From PALSA-693 sp963780345 (lineage in GTDB: Bacteria > Actinomycetota > Acidimicrobiia > Acidimicrobiales > Palsa-688), in NCBI GenBank assembly GCA_963780345.1, contig CAWABU010000006.1, positions 248,001 through 312,000 on the forward strand: 64,000 nucleotides of DNA, written 5' to 3'. Below, one piece after another: positions 1 through 13,074 of this stretch (position 1 is its first letter; each line of letters begins with the position of its first letter). The notes beneath the pieces are model-generated. The model had not been told where the DNA came from. It was given only the letters and a program-made list of their open reading frames with translations, and ran no database searches. The position numbers and the translations under genes were made by a program.

Positions 1-798
1 ATCAGCGCCTACGGCTCCTTCCATGGCCGCACCCTGGCGACCCTGCACGCCACCGGTCAGCCGGCCAAGCACGAGCCATTTCAGCCGCTGCCGGAAGGCT
101 TCTGGCACGTGGCCTGGCGCGACCTCGACGCCCTGGAATCGGCACTTGAGCCGGCCGTCGCCGCGGTCCTGCTGGAGCCCGTCCAGGGAGAAGGGGGGGT
201 CAACCCGGGCGGCCGCGAGTACTTCGAGGGGGTGCGCCGGCTATGTGACGAGCGGGGGGCGCTCCTGATTGTCGATGAGGTTCAGACCGGGCTGGGCCGC
301 ACCGGGCAGTGGTTCGGCTTCCAGCATTACGGGGTCCGCCCCGACGTCGTCACGGTGGCGAAGGCCCTGGGCAATGGCGTGCCGATCGGCGCCTGTTGGG
401 CGCGCGACGACGTGGCCGAGGCCTTCGGCCCGGGTGATCACGCCACCACCTTCGGAGGCCAGCCCCTGGCCGCGTCGGCGGCCCGGGCGGTGCTGGCGGT
501 TATGGAGGCGGAGGACGTGCCGGGTCGGGCCCGGACGGCCGGCGCCTACCTGACGGCCGCGCTGGAGAAGCTCCCCCAGGTCGCGGCGGTACGGGGCCAG
601 GGCCTGCTCGTCGCGGCTGAACTGTCAGAGGGGAAAGATGCCGGCCGGGTGGCGGCCTCCGCCCTCGCCGCGGGCCTGGTCATCAACGCCGTCACCCCCA
701 CGGCGTTGCGGCTGGCCCCGTCATTGCTCGTCACCGAGGAGGAGATCGACCGGGCCGTGGCCATCCTGGGCGAGGCCCTGGATGCGGTCGACCTGTGA
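1..798 (+). CDS. argD: Acetylornithine aminotransferase, 3' part
   Basis: PLP-dependent class III aminotransferase that makes N-acetylornithine from N-acetylglutamate semialdehyde in arginine synthesis. The window opens inside the gene; frame 1 is open from base 1 and reads GSFHGRTLATLHATG, a typical ArgD segment. Visible motifs are the PLP-contacting VDEVQTGLGRTG (about codons 90-101) and the lysine segment VAKALGNGVPIGA, whose Lys should form the Schiff base with PLP. The C-terminal small domain is complete and ends at TGA 796-798. argR follows after 16 nt, so argD-argR-argG-argH look co-transcribed. In many actinobacteria argF lies between argD and argR; it does not here. Confidence 0.95.
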   Translation: MSAYGSFHGRTLATLHATGQPAKHEPFQPLPEGFWHVAWRDLDALESALEPAVAAVLLEPVQGEGGVNPGGREYFEGVRRLCDERGALLIVDEVQTGLGRTGQWFGFQHYGVRPDVVTVAKALGNGVPIGACWARDDVAEAFGPGDHATTFGGQPLAASAARAVLAVMEAEDVPGRARTAGAYLTAALEKLPQVAAVRGQGLLVAAELSEGKDAGRVAASALAAGLVINAVTPTALRLAPSLLVTEEEIDRAVAILGEALDAVDL

Positions 799-814
799 AC
801 CTCTCGAAACGACA

Positions 815-1288
815 GTGAAGCTGTCCAAACGACAACGGCAGCACCGGATCATCCAGATCATCGAGCAGGATTCGGTGATCAGCCAGGCTCAGCTGGTCGA
901 AATGCTCGGTGACGCCGGAATCGAGGCCACTCAGGCCACGGTCTCCCGCGACCTGGAGGATATCGGTGCGGTCAAAGTCCGCGCCGCCGGGGGAGAATCG
1001 GTCTATGCCGTGCCCGACCTGCCCAAGGATCGGGTGGCCCCCGAGGAACATCTTCGGCGGGTGCTCGGGGAGTGGGTGGTGGACGTGGCGTCGTCCGCCA
1101 ATGTGGTGGTGGTCCGCACCCCGCCGGGCTCGGCCCACGTGGTCGCCTCGGCGCTGGATCGAGCCGCCCTGGAGGAAATTGTCGGGACCGTCGCCGGGGA
1201 TGACACCATCATGGTGGTGGCGGCGGAGCGAGTCGGAGGCACCGAACTGGCGCAGCGCCTGGCTGCCCTGGCCGGTCTGGATGCCTGA
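815..1288 (+). CDS. argR: Arginine repressor ArgR
   Basis: Hexameric L-arginine-responsive repressor of the arginine regulon, 157 aa, normal for the family. The GTG at 815 is chosen because it starts the winged-helix domain (VKLSKRQRQHRIIQII); the reading frame is open further upstream but only inside argD. Residues 1-70 hold the DNA-binding domain with the ATQATVSRDLEDIGAVKV helix region. The C-terminal oligomerisation and arginine-binding domain contains GDDTIMVVA, the family GDDT motif. It sits between argD and argG, so it probably regulates its own operon. I did not identify an ARG box. Confidence 0.95.
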   Translation: MKLSKRQRQHRIIQIIEQDSVISQAQLVEMLGDAGIEATQATVSRDLEDIGAVKVRAAGGESVYAVPDLPKDRVAPEEHLRRVLGEWVVDVASSANVVVVRTPPGSAHVVASALDRAALEEIVGTVAGDDTIMVVAAERVGGTELAQRLAALAGLDA

Positions 1289-1346
1289 CCGTTCCCCGAG
1301 AGACGCGAGAGACGCGAGAGACGAGAGAGAAGGGAAGCCCTGACCG

Positions 1347-2558
1347 GTGGCGAAACGAGTGGTGCTGGCCTACAGCGGCGGACTGGATACATCCGTGGCG
1401 GTGCGCTGGATGACCGAGGAGCTCCAGGTGGAGGTGATCGCGCTCGCCGTGGACGTCGGCCAGGGCGGCGACTGGGATGCCATCAAGGCCCGGGCCCTGG
1501 CTGCGGGTGCGGTGGATGCCATGGTGGTCGACGTGCGGGAGGAGTACGCCAACGACTTCGTGGCTCCAGCCCTCAAGGCCAACGCCAAGTACGAAGGGAA
1601 GTACCCGCTGATCTCCTCCCTGTCGCGCCCGGTGATCGTCAAGCACCTGGTGGCGACGGCCCGGGCTTTCGGCGCTGACGCCGTTGGGCACGGTTGCACC
1701 GGGAAGGGTAACGACCAGGTCCGCTTCGAGGTTTCCACCGCGGCCCTCGCTCCCGATCTCGAGGTGCTGGCGCCGGTCCGGATGTGGGGCCTGACCCGCG
1801 AGCAGTCGATCGACTACGCCGCCAAATGGGGTATCCCTATCACCGTGACCAAGTCCAGCCCGTACAGCATCGACCAGAACCTCTGGGGGCGGACGATCGA
1901 GTGCGGAATCCTGGAAGACCCCTGGGAGCAGCCGCCGGAGGAGGTCTACGAGTTGACCACCCCGACCGCCACCGAGCCGATCGAGCTGGTCATCAGCTTC
2001 GAGCAAGGGCTACCGGTGGCCCTGGACGGACGGCGGCTGCCCCTTTCCACTCTGATCGGCGAGGTAGACCGGATCGTCGGCTCGTACGGATGGGGCCGCA
2101 TCGACATGATCGAAAACCGCCGGGTCGGCATCAAGAGCCGGGAGGTGTACGAATGCCCCGGTGCCCTGGCCCTCTTGATGGCGCACGCCGACCTGGAAGA
2201 TCTCACCCTCGAGCGGGACCTCGCCCACGAGAAAGCCCGGCTCGAGCCCCGCTACGCCGAGTTGGTGTACGACGGGCTGTGGTTTTCGCCGTTGAAGGGC
2301 GCCCTCGATGCGTTCGTCGACGCCAGCCAGCGTTTCGTGAGTGGGGACGTTCGTTTGCGCTGTGAGCTGCCCGGCCGCTGCATCGTGGCGGGGCGGCGGA
2401 GCGAGGTCGGCCTGTACGACTATTCGCTTGCCACCTACGAGGCCGCCGATCGGTTCCGCCATCAGGACGCCGAGGGGTTCGTCCGGCTTTGGGGCCTCGG
2501 CGTGGCGACCTGGGCCGCCCGTCAGCTGAACCGGTCGCGACCGCCGGGCGGCGACTGA
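1347..2558 (+). CDS. argG: Argininosuccinate synthase
   Basis: ATP-dependent ligase joining citrulline and aspartate to argininosuccinate, 403 aa, the usual length. The N-terminal PP-loop YSGGLDTSV is at residues 9-17, followed by the conserved citrulline/aspartate-site segments GHGCTGKGNDQVRFE and SPYSIDQNLWGR. The GTG start at 1347 follows a purine-rich AGAGAAGGGAAG. The 58-nt gap after argR is unusual in containing a short tandem repeat of about 9 nt (GAGACGCGA, three copies, roughly 1299-1328). argH follows after 10 nt, so the two final steps of arginine synthesis are linked. Confidence 0.96.
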   Translation: MAKRVVLAYSGGLDTSVAVRWMTEELQVEVIALAVDVGQGGDWDAIKARALAAGAVDAMVVDVREEYANDFVAPALKANAKYEGKYPLISSLSRPVIVKHLVATARAFGADAVGHGCTGKGNDQVRFEVSTAALAPDLEVLAPVRMWGLTREQSIDYAAKWGIPITVTKSSPYSIDQNLWGRTIECGILEDPWEQPPEEVYELTTPTATEPIELVISFEQGLPVALDGRRLPLSTLIGEVDRIVGSYGWGRIDMIENRRVGIKSREVYECPGALALLMAHADLEDLTLERDLAHEKARLEPRYAELVYDGLWFSPLKGALDAFVDASQRFVSGDVRLRCELPGRCIVAGRRSEVGLYDYSLATYEAADRFRHQDAEGFVRLWGLGVATWAARQLNRSRPPGGD

Positions 2559-2568
2559 GAGCGGCTGC

Positions 2569-3966
2569 ATGACCCTCTGGCAAGGGCGCTTTGGGGACGC
2601 TGATCCCGCCGAGGAGCTGCTGGCCTACACCACGAGCCTTTCCTATGACCGGCGCCTGGCCGGCGATGACATTGCGGGGTCGCGCGCCCACGTGCACGGA
2701 CTGGCCGCGGCCGGACTCGTGTCCCTGAGCGAAGCCAAGATCCTGCTGGCGGCCCTCGACCGCGTCGCCGACGAGCTGACCAGCGGCACGCTGGTCTTCC
2801 AGCCGGGCGACGAGGACGTGCATACCGCCGTCGAACGGCGGGTCACCGAGATCGCCGGCGACGTCGGGGCCCGGCTCCACACCGGCCGAAGCCGCAATGA
2901 TCAGGTGGCCACGGATCTCCGTCTTTTTACCAAGAGAGAGCTGCTGGTCGTCGCGAACCGGATCCAGAATCTCCAGCGGGTGCTCCTGGAGCGGGCCCGT
3001 AGGGCCGAGGACGTCTATCTACCCGGCTACACGCACCTGCAGCGGGCCCAGCCGGTTCTCCTCGCCCACCATCTCCTGGCCCACGGTTGGGCGTTCGCCC
3101 GCGACGTGGACCGGCTGGTGGCCACCCGCCGCCGCCTCGACGTCTCTCCGCTCGGGGCCGGGGCGCTGGCCGGATCGTCGCTCCCTCTCGACCCCGACCG
3201 GGTGGCGGCCGAGCTCGGCTTCGCATCTCGATTCGAGAACTCGCTGGACGCCGTGTCCGACCGGGATTTCGTGGCGGAGGCCCTGTTTGATCTGGCCCTG
3301 CTCGGCGTGCACCTCTCCCGACTCGGGGAGGAAATCGTGCTGTGGTCGAGCGACGAGTTCGGCTTCGTCGAGCTGGCCGACGCCTACGCCACGGGCAGCT
3401 CGATGCTCCCCCAGAAGAAAAACCCCGACATCGCCGAACTGGCGCGGGGCAAGTCGGGTCGGGTGATCGGGCACCTGACCGGCATCCTGGTGACGCTCAA
3501 GGGACTGCCGCTGGCGTATAACCGCGACCTCCAGGAGGACAAAGAACCGTTGTTCGATGCCCTCGAACAGGTGAACCTCGGACTTCAGGCCATGGCCGGC
3601 CTGCTGGCGACGCTCACGTGGAACGAGGCTCGCATGCGCGACGCCGCCGATGCCCCGTTTGCGGCCGCCGTCGACCTGGCCGAGTGGCTGGTCCAGCGAG
3701 GCATGCCGTTCCGGCAGGCCCACGTCGTCGTGGGCGGTCTGGTGCGCGACGCCGTCGAGCGGCACGTTCCCCTGGCCGAGCTGGTCGAATCCCATCCGGC
3801 CCTGGGCGCCGAGGCGGTGGATCTGCTCGCCCCCGGCGTGGCGGTGTCCCGGCGGACGACACCGGGCGGGGCCGGGCCGGGACCGGTGGCCGTGCAGCTG
3901 GAAAGATTCGCCGTGCATCTGCAGAACCAGCTGGCAGGGGTGGCTCCCGGCCCGGATGAGCCTTAG
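2569..3966 (+). CDS. argH: Argininosuccinate lyase
   Basis: Cleaves argininosuccinate to arginine and fumarate; member of the fumarase/aspartase fold, 465 aa. The family signature GSSMLPQKKNPD, carrying the mobile catalytic loop, lies at about residues 275-287, and the substrate-site segments TGRSRNDQVATD (about residue 104) and YTHLQRAQP are intact. ATG start at 2569, 10 nt after argG. It is the last arginine gene visible; the next gene begins 6 nt after its stop, so the transcript may continue into the DNA glycosylase. Confidence 0.96.
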   Translation: MTLWQGRFGDADPAEELLAYTTSLSYDRRLAGDDIAGSRAHVHGLAAAGLVSLSEAKILLAALDRVADELTSGTLVFQPGDEDVHTAVERRVTEIAGDVGARLHTGRSRNDQVATDLRLFTKRELLVVANRIQNLQRVLLERARRAEDVYLPGYTHLQRAQPVLLAHHLLAHGWAFARDVDRLVATRRRLDVSPLGAGALAGSSLPLDPDRVAAELGFASRFENSLDAVSDRDFVAEALFDLALLGVHLSRLGEEIVLWSSDEFGFVELADAYATGSSMLPQKKNPDIAELARGKSGRVIGHLTGILVTLKGLPLAYNRDLQEDKEPLFDALEQVNLGLQAMAGLLATLTWNEARMRDAADAPFAAAVDLAEWLVQRGMPFRQAHVVVGGLVRDAVERHVPLAELVESHPALGAEAVDLLAPGVAVSRRTTPGGAGPGPVAVQLERFAVHLQNQLAGVAPGPDEP

Positions 3967-3971
3967 CTCTC

Positions 3972-4649
3972 GTGATCGCCAGGGATGGCGACTCTCCACC
4001 TGGGGTCCCGCCATCAGCCGGGCCGCCGGGGCGGCGGGCAGCAGGGAGACGGCTGCCCCGGTCGTTCTACGACGACGATGTGCTGACGGTGGCGCCCCGG
4101 CTGCTCAACAAGCTCCTCACGACCGCTGACGGGCGCTCGGGCCGGATCGTCGAGGTCGAGGCCTATCACGGCGCCGAAGACCCGGCCAGCCACGCCTACC
4201 GGGGACCGACGGCGCGGAATCTGGTCATGTTCGGGCCGCCCGGCCATCTCTACGTCTATCGCAGCTATGGCCTGCACTGGTGCGCCAACGTGGTCTGCGG
4301 GCCGCCGGGCGACGCCCAGGCCGTGTTGCTGCGGGCCCTGGACCCGGTCGCCGGGCTGGTGCTGATGCGCCAAGCCCGGTGGCGCAACCAGCGCCACCGG
4401 GACGACCGGGACCTGTGCCGCGGCCCGGGCCGCCTCTGCCAGGCCCTGGGGATCGACCGGACCCAGGACGGCGCCGATCTCACCACGGCCGGCGCCGGCG
4501 TGTGGGTCGCCGACGACGGTTCCCCGCCGCCTGCCGATCCGCTGATCACGGGGAGGGTCGGTCTTTCGGTCGCGACCGACCGCCCCTGGCGCTTCGCCGT
4601 GAAGGGGCATCGGGCGGTGGGACCGCATCCGCGTCCCGTGGTTGGGTGA
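3972..4649 (+). CDS. mpg: DNA-3-methyladenine glycosylase (AAG/MPG family)
   Basis: Monofunctional base-excision glycosylase removing alkylated purines, 225 aa. The core runs from LPRSFYDDDVLTVAPRLL to the C-terminus. Diagnostic segments are GRIVEVEAYHGAEDPASHAYRG, with the conserved catalytic Glu of VEVEAY and the Tyr/His that line the flipped-base pocket, and MFGPPGHLYVYRSYGLHWCANVV. The GTG start at 3972 adds about 30 Pro/Gly/Arg-rich residues before the domain, so a later start is possible. The argH-mpg linkage resembles actinobacterial gene order; a tyrosyl-tRNA synthetase gene often follows, but here an rRNA operon does. Confidence 0.93.
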   Translation: MIARDGDSPPGVPPSAGPPGRRAAGRRLPRSFYDDDVLTVAPRLLNKLLTTADGRSGRIVEVEAYHGAEDPASHAYRGPTARNLVMFGPPGHLYVYRSYGLHWCANVVCGPPGDAQAVLLRALDPVAGLVLMRQARWRNQRHRDDRDLCRGPGRLCQALGIDRTQDGADLTTAGAGVWVADDGSPPPADPLITGRVGLSVATDRPWRFAVKGHRAVGPHPRPVVG

Positions 4650-4830
4650 GACGTCACCCCACCGACCCCTCTGGCCTCGGCGACCTTCCCCGGCGAGCAA
4701 ACGCAGCCAGGCCCGGTGTTGCTCCGGCTGGTTCTCCCGAGGGCCCGGCGGCGATGGCGCCGCCCCATTGACACCTGGTAAGGTGTGCAGGCACCCGGAA
4801 CCGGGTTGGCGAAATGTTCAGCGCAGAAGC

Positions 4831-4859
4831 TTGACATCATGCGTCAACCCCGGTAATCT
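4831..4859 (+). promoter_or_regulatory. rrn operon promoter
   Basis: A perfect -35 hexamer TTGACA (4831-4836) and a -10 TAATCT (4854-4859) are separated by 17 nt, the optimal vegetative sigma-factor spacing. It is the best promoter match I see in the window and lies about 350 nt upstream of mature 16S rRNA, as expected for an rrn leader. Confidence 0.8.
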
Positions 4860-5205
4860 GGGAAGCCGCCCCGGAACCCGGGGAGTCCGGTTGCTGTAGC
4901 TGACGCTATGGCTGCCGGCCAGGAAGGATCGCACCTCCGGCCTCGGTTGAGGTTGTGTGCGCTCCGCAGTGGTGCTTCTTGAAAACGGAACAGAGGAAAG
5001 TCAAAAGCTAGTGCGGACATCGGAGGCGTCCCTGTTTGGGCCGCCGAGGATGCCAAACCTCGTACAGCATTAGACGGACAACAATCCGTCTTGTGCCAGT
5101 TGGCGCTGGTCCCGGAGCGTGCTCGGGGGCTGGCACCCGGAGGACATCGCCAGATGTCTTCCGGCTCTCTGATTTTCGAACCACTCCTTGAGTGGATCGC
5201 AGATC
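4860..5205 (+). other. rrn leader (pre-16S spacer)
   Basis: Transcribed leader between the promoter and mature 16S. No gene is visible. It contains CTTCTTGAAAACGGAAC (around 4975-4991), which resembles the antitermination/processing leader boxes of other Gram-positive rrn operons, and local hairpins such as CCGGAGGACAT pairing with ATGTCTTCCGG (about 5137-5164). The 16S processing stem could not be fixed with certainty. Confidence 0.5.
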
Positions 5206-7040
<1,835 letters not shown>

Positions 7041-7561
7041 CAAGCTACAAAGAGCCAACGGTGGATGCCTTGGCGCCTGAAGCCGAAGAAGGACGTGGGT
7101 GGCTGCGATAAGCCACGGGGAGCTGCCTACCAAGCTTTGATCCGTGGATGTCCGAATGGGGAAACCCACCGCATTAACACTGCGGTACTCCGGCCTGAAC
7201 ACATAGGGCCGGTAGAGGGAACCGGGGGAATTGAAACATCTCAGTACCCCGAGGAAAAGAAAGCAACAGCGACTCCCTGAGTAGCGGCGAGCGAAACGGG
7301 AAGAGCCTAAACCGTGCCGGTGTCATAGCCTGGTGGCGTTGCCGGTATGGGGTCGTGGGACCGAGAAGGAGAGGCACCAGACTCTCCACGGAGTTACAAA
7401 GCTGCTACCTAGCAGAAGCGTTTTGGAAAGTCGCACCGTAGAGGGTAAGAGTCCCGTATGCGAAAGGTATGCAGCCTCCGTCTCGGCACCCGAGTAGCGC
7501 CGGAACCGTGAAAGTCGGCGTGAATCTGCGATGACCACATCGTAAGGCTAAGTACTCACAG

Positions 7562-7603
<42 letters not shown>

Positions 7604-8177
7604 CACCCCGGGAGGGGAGTGAAATAGTACCTGAAACCGTTGGTTTACAAACAGTCAAAGCGTCGTCCGCACTTTGTGCGGGCCGCGATGGCGTGCCTTT
7701 TGAAGAATGAGCCAGCGAGTTACCGTGCCTGGCAAGGTTAACCCGTGAGGGGGAGCCGGAGCGAAAGCGAGTCTGAACAGGGCGTTCAGTCGGGCGCGGT
7801 AGACCCGAAGCCGAGTGATCTATCCATGGGCAGGCTGAAGCGGGGGTAAGACCCCGTGGAGGGCCGAACCCACCCTGGTTGAAAACAGGGGGGATGACCT
7901 GTGGATAGGGGTGAAAGGCCAAGCAAACTCGGTGATAGCTGGTTCTCCCCGAAATGCATTTAGGTGCAGCGTCGGGCGTTCAGCATCGGAGGTAGAGCAC
8001 TGGATGGGTTAGGGGGCCTACAAGCTTACCGACCCCAACCAAACTCCGAATGCCGATGCTCTAGAGCCCGGCAGTGAGACCACGGGGGATGAGCTTCGTT
8101 GGTCGAAAGGGAAACAGCCCAGATCGCCGGCTAAGGCCCCTAATTCGGAACTAAGTGGGAAACGATGTGGGATCGCA

Positions 8178-8249
<72 letters not shown>

Positions 8250-9085
8250 CCTGCGCGGACAATGTAACGGGGCTCAAGTTCCGAGCCGAAGCCGCGGACC
8301 TCTGCGTTAGCAGGGGTGGTAGGGGAGCGTCGATCGTGCCGCGAAGCGGCGGCGTGAGCCGTTGTGGAGCGCGATCGAGTGAGAATGCTGGCATGAGTAG
8401 CGAGAGAGGGGTGAGAAACCCCTCCGCCGAAAGCCCAAGGGTTCCTGGGGAAGGCTAATCCTCCCAGGGTGAGTCGGGAGCTAAGGCGAGGCCGAAAGGC
8501 GTAGTCGATGCACAACCGGTTGATATTCCGGTACCACCGTGTCCGCGTCCATCCCAAGTCGGGGTACTAAGGGGCTGCCTTCGGGCGAACCGACCCACCC
8601 GAGGAGGGCAGCGAAGGCGGGACGCAGGAGGGTAGGTGATCCCCAGCGTTGGTTGTCTGGGGGCAAGCGAGTAGGGAGAGGACCAGGCAAATCCGGGCCT
8701 CACATATCCTGAGACGCGATACCGAGCCGCTTCAGGCGAAGTCACTGAACCCATGCTGCCAAGAAAAGCGTCGTCGTTAGTTGGCACGGTGCCCGTACCC
8801 CAAACCAACTCAGGTGGGCGGGTAGAGAATACCAAGGCGATCGAGAGAACTGTGGTTAAGGAACTCGGCAAAATACCTCCGTAACTTCGGGAGAAGGAGG
8901 ACCCCGGTAGGGTGAAGGGCCTCGCGCCCCGAGCTCGATGGGGTCGCAGAGACCAGGGGAAAGCGACTGTTTACTAAAAACACAGCAGCGTGCTAAGTCG
9001 TAAGACGACGTATACGCTGTGACGCCTGCCCGGTGCCGGAAGGTTACGGGGAAGGGTTAGTCCGCAAGGGCGAAGCTCTGAACCT

Positions 9086-9951
<866 letters not shown>

Positions 9952-10209
9952 CGACTTTCCTACTGTCTCAACCACAGACTCGGCGAAATTGAAGTACGAG
10001 TAAAGATGCTCGTTAGCTGCACCAGGACGGAAAGACCCCGTGGACCTTTACTACAGCTTGATGTTGGTTTTTGTTACATGTTGTGTAGGATAGGTGGGAG
10101 ACTGGGAAGCCTCAGCGCTAGCTGGGGTGGAGTCATCGTTGAAATACCACCCTGCATGTGACGGGAATCTAACCCACGTCCGTTATCCGGATGGGGGACA
10201 GCGTCAGGT

Positions 10210-10272
<63 letters not shown>

Positions 10273-10460
10273 GCTGGTTGGCAATCAGCCGTCGAGTGCA
10301 ATGGCACAAGGGAGCTTGACTGCGAGACCTACAGGTCGAGCAGGTGCGAAAGCAGGGCATAGTGATCCGGCGGTTGCGTGTGGAAGCGCCGTCGCTCAAC
10401 GGATAAAAGGTACCCCGGGGATAACAGGCTCATCTTCCCCAAGAGTCCATATCGACGGGA

Positions 10461-10505
<45 letters not shown>

Positions 10506-10506
10506 T

Positions 10507-10543
<37 letters not shown>

Positions 10544-10559
10544 TACGCGAGCTGGGTTT

Positions 10560-10591
<32 letters not shown>

Positions 10592-10880
10592 GTGCAGCCG
10601 TAGGAAATCTGAGGAAGGCTGTCCCTAGTACGAGAGGACCGGGACGGACGCAGCTCTCGTGTGCCAGTTGTCCTGCCAAGGGCACGGCTGGTTGGCGACC
10701 TGCGGAAGGGATAAGCGCTGAAAGCATCTAAGTGCGAAGCTCGTTCCAAGATGAGATTTCCCACTGGGTTAACCAGGTAAGGCCCGTGGTAGACGACCAC
10801 GTTGATAGGCCGGAGGTGTACGCACAGCAATGTGTTCAGCCGACCGGTACTAATCGGCCGAGGGCTTGGAAACATCTGCG

Positions 10881-10898
10881 CTCGTGCTCGCTATGGAA
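10881..10898 (+). repeat. Right arm of 23S processing stem
   Basis: Exact 18-nt reverse complement of 7010-7027. Pairing of the two arms loops out the entire pre-23S RNA including the intron. Confidence 0.85.
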
Positions 10899-10950
10899 CG
10901 CTCACAGGGGAGGTCGCCGCTCGGCGACCATCCGCACTTGAGCACGCTTT

Positions 10951-11066
<116 letters not shown>

Positions 11067-11076
11067 TAATCGTGAG

Positions 11077-11110
11077 ACAAAGCCCCGCACCGACCGGTGC
11101 GGGGCTTTGT
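11077..11110 (+). terminator. rrn operon terminator
   Basis: ACAAAGCCCCGCACCG (11077-11092) is the exact complement of CGGTGCGGGGCTTTGT (11095-11110). The strong GC stem ends in a short U-containing tract and sits 11 nt after 5S. Confidence 0.9.
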
Positions 11111-11139
11111 CATGTCGGCCCCCGGTAGCATGAACCGCT

Positions 11140-13074
11140 ATGCCGTCGCCCCCTTCGCCGAAGAAACGCGCCACGGGGCGAGGTGGAAGCTCACGGCAAG
11201 GCGCGTCCTCCACGGGTCGCCGCCAGGGATCGCAGACCCGGGCGTCGGAAGGACGGCCTCGAGCCGTCCCGGCGAGGAGGGACCCGCCCGCCTCTGGACT
11301 CAGCAGGCGAGGCGACGCCGCCGCGACCCGCCAAGGACCACGGGCCGGAGTTGGACGCCGAGCACCGTCCGACCAGCGCAGCCCACGCCCGGGTCAGGAC
11401 CGCCAGGGCGCCGCCCCCCGCCAAGGTGCCCCCTGGCGTGACGGCCCGTTGCCGTCGGGCAAGCCGCCTAGGCCCCAATCGGCCGGGCCGCCGCGCAGCT
11501 CCGAGTCTGCCCGCCGCCGGGGGGGTATTGGTGGCGGTGGCCAGCCAGATGGGGTCTTCGGCGCCCCGGCCCGTTCCGGCCAGCCCGATGGTCGCCGGCG
11601 CGCGGCCGGCACCGATCGACTCCGTGGCCAGCCGGCGGCACGCGGACGGCGCGGCAACTGGGACTGGACTGGCGCCGAGCGAGCCGGCGGTGGCGAGGCC
11701 GGTCCTGACGGGAGATCGCGGTCCAACCGTCCCGCTCGCCCCCCTATCGGGTCCCGCCAACCGACGAGGGACGCCAGGGGGTCGAGCCAGGGTCAGACGG
11801 GGCGCCCAGATCGACCGAGCGCCGGACGACCTGGCCGGGTTCGCCGGGACTCATCGCCACGCGGCAACCCCCGCTCGTTCGACGGTCGCTCCGGTGCTCC
11901 GCGAAGCGGGGCGGCCCGGCCCGCCGGTCCCCCGCGCCGGGAGGGCTTCCCGCCTGCTGCCCCCCGGAACGGCGCCGCCCGGCCCGCCGGTCCCCCGCGC
12001 CGGGAAGGCTTCCCGTCTGCTGCCCCCCGGAACGGCGCCGCCCGGCCCGCCCGGCCCGCCGGCCCCCCGCGTCGGGAGGGCCTCCCCGCCGCTGCCTCCG
12101 GCCCCCAGCGCCGGGACGGCTCCACGCCGGCAGCTTCCGGTCCGTCTCCGACCATGAGATGGGGCAGCGTGGCCCGCCGAGGGGCGCGGTCGCTCGAACG
12201 TGGGGGCGACACCGGGCCGAGCGCGTCGGAGGTGTGGAGGGAGACGGTGGCCCGGGCCGCGGGGGGCGACCGGGACCAGCAGGGGAGAGAAGCGTGGACG
12301 CCCGACGAGACATGGGTTGTCGAACCCGCCGCGGCCGACGAGGAAGCCCCGCCCCGAGCGTCGGCTGGCCGGGCCGGAGGCCGCCCTCGCCCCCGCGATC
12401 TGGCGACCGGCCGGGAGGGGATCGCTTCGCCCGGGGGCCGGCGCCGGCGGGTACCCCGGCCGGTGCTGGACGAGCTCTCGGCGGTGTCAGGGCCCGAACG
12501 TGGGGACAAGCTGGCCGCCCGGATGGCGGATGCCACCTACGCCTACGAGCGGGAGCGCTATCAAGACGCCAGGCGCATCTTGCGCGTCCTTATGGGCGAG
12601 GTGCCGGGATCTGGGGCGGTCCGAGAGCTGTACGGCCTGGTGTTCTATCGCACCGGCCAGTGGGCGCAAGCAGCCCGGCAGCTGGAGGCATATCGCGAGC
12701 TGACCGGATCCTTCGACCAACACCCGGTGCTCGCCGACTGTTACCGGGCCCTGCGCCGCTACGACGACGTCGACGCCATCTGGGCGGAACTCCGCGAAGC
12801 GTCGCCGAGCGCCGAGCTGGTCGCCGAGGGCCGAATTGTTGCGGCGGGTGCCCGGGCAGATCAAGGAGATCTGGCCGGGGCGATAGAGATCCTGGCCCGA
12901 TCCGGCCGGCGGGTGGGTCGCGTGCAGGAACGGCACCTGCGGCAGTGGTACGCGCTGGCTGACCTCTACGAACGAGCCGGTGACTTCCCCCGCGCCCGGG
13001 AGCTTTTCACCCGGGTGGCAGCCGCCGACCCCGACGCCTTCGACGTCAGACCCCGCCTCCGGGCTCTGGGCTGA
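11140..13074 (+). CDS. TPR protein with long Arg/Pro/Gly-rich N-terminus
   Basis: 644 aa. Residues 1 to about 440 are low-complexity, very rich in Arg, Pro, Gly and Ser, with a 21-residue tandem repeat at about 257-322 (RPAGPPRREGFP core). Residues about 450-640 form helical tetratricopeptide-like repeats (YAYERERYQDARRILRVLM; LYGLVFYRTGQWAQAARQL; YALADLYERAGDFPRARELF), a protein-interaction fold. No signal peptide or membrane segment is seen. A TPR protein upstream of the HAD-tlyA-nadK block also occurs in mycobacteria. The cationic tail could bind nucleic acid, but that is inference. The start may lie further downstream; the C-terminal domain is secure. Confidence 0.75.
   Translation: MPSPPSPKKRATGRGGSSRQGASSTGRRQGSQTRASEGRPRAVPARRDPPASGLSRRGDAAATRQGPRAGVGRRAPSDQRSPRPGQDRQGAAPRQGAPWRDGPLPSGKPPRPQSAGPPRSSESARRRGGIGGGGQPDGVFGAPARSGQPDGRRRAAGTDRLRGQPAARGRRGNWDWTGAERAGGGEAGPDGRSRSNRPARPPIGSRQPTRDARGSSQGQTGRPDRPSAGRPGRVRRDSSPRGNPRSFDGRSGAPRSGAARPAGPPRREGFPPAAPRNGAARPAGPPRREGFPSAAPRNGAARPARPAGPPRREGLPAAASGPQRRDGSTPAASGPSPTMRWGSVARRGARSLERGGDTGPSASEVWRETVARAAGGDRDQQGREAWTPDETWVVEPAAADEEAPPRASAGRAGGRPRPRDLATGREGIASPGGRRRRVPRPVLDELSAVSGPERGDKLAARMADATYAYERERYQDARRILRVLMGEVPGSGAVRELYGLVFYRTGQWAQAARQLEAYRELTGSFDQHPVLADCYRALRRYDDVDAIWAELREASPSAELVAEGRIVAAGARADQGDLAGAIEILARSGRRVGRVQERHLRQWYALADLYERAGDFPRARELFTRVAAADPDAFDVRPRLRALG
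11908..12105 (+). repeat. 63-nt in-frame tandem repeat
   Basis: Two near-identical 63-nt units (11908-11970, 11971-12033) and a third diverged unit with a small insertion, each encoding about 21 residues of the disordered part of the TPR protein. Length variation between strains is expected. Confidence 0.85.
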
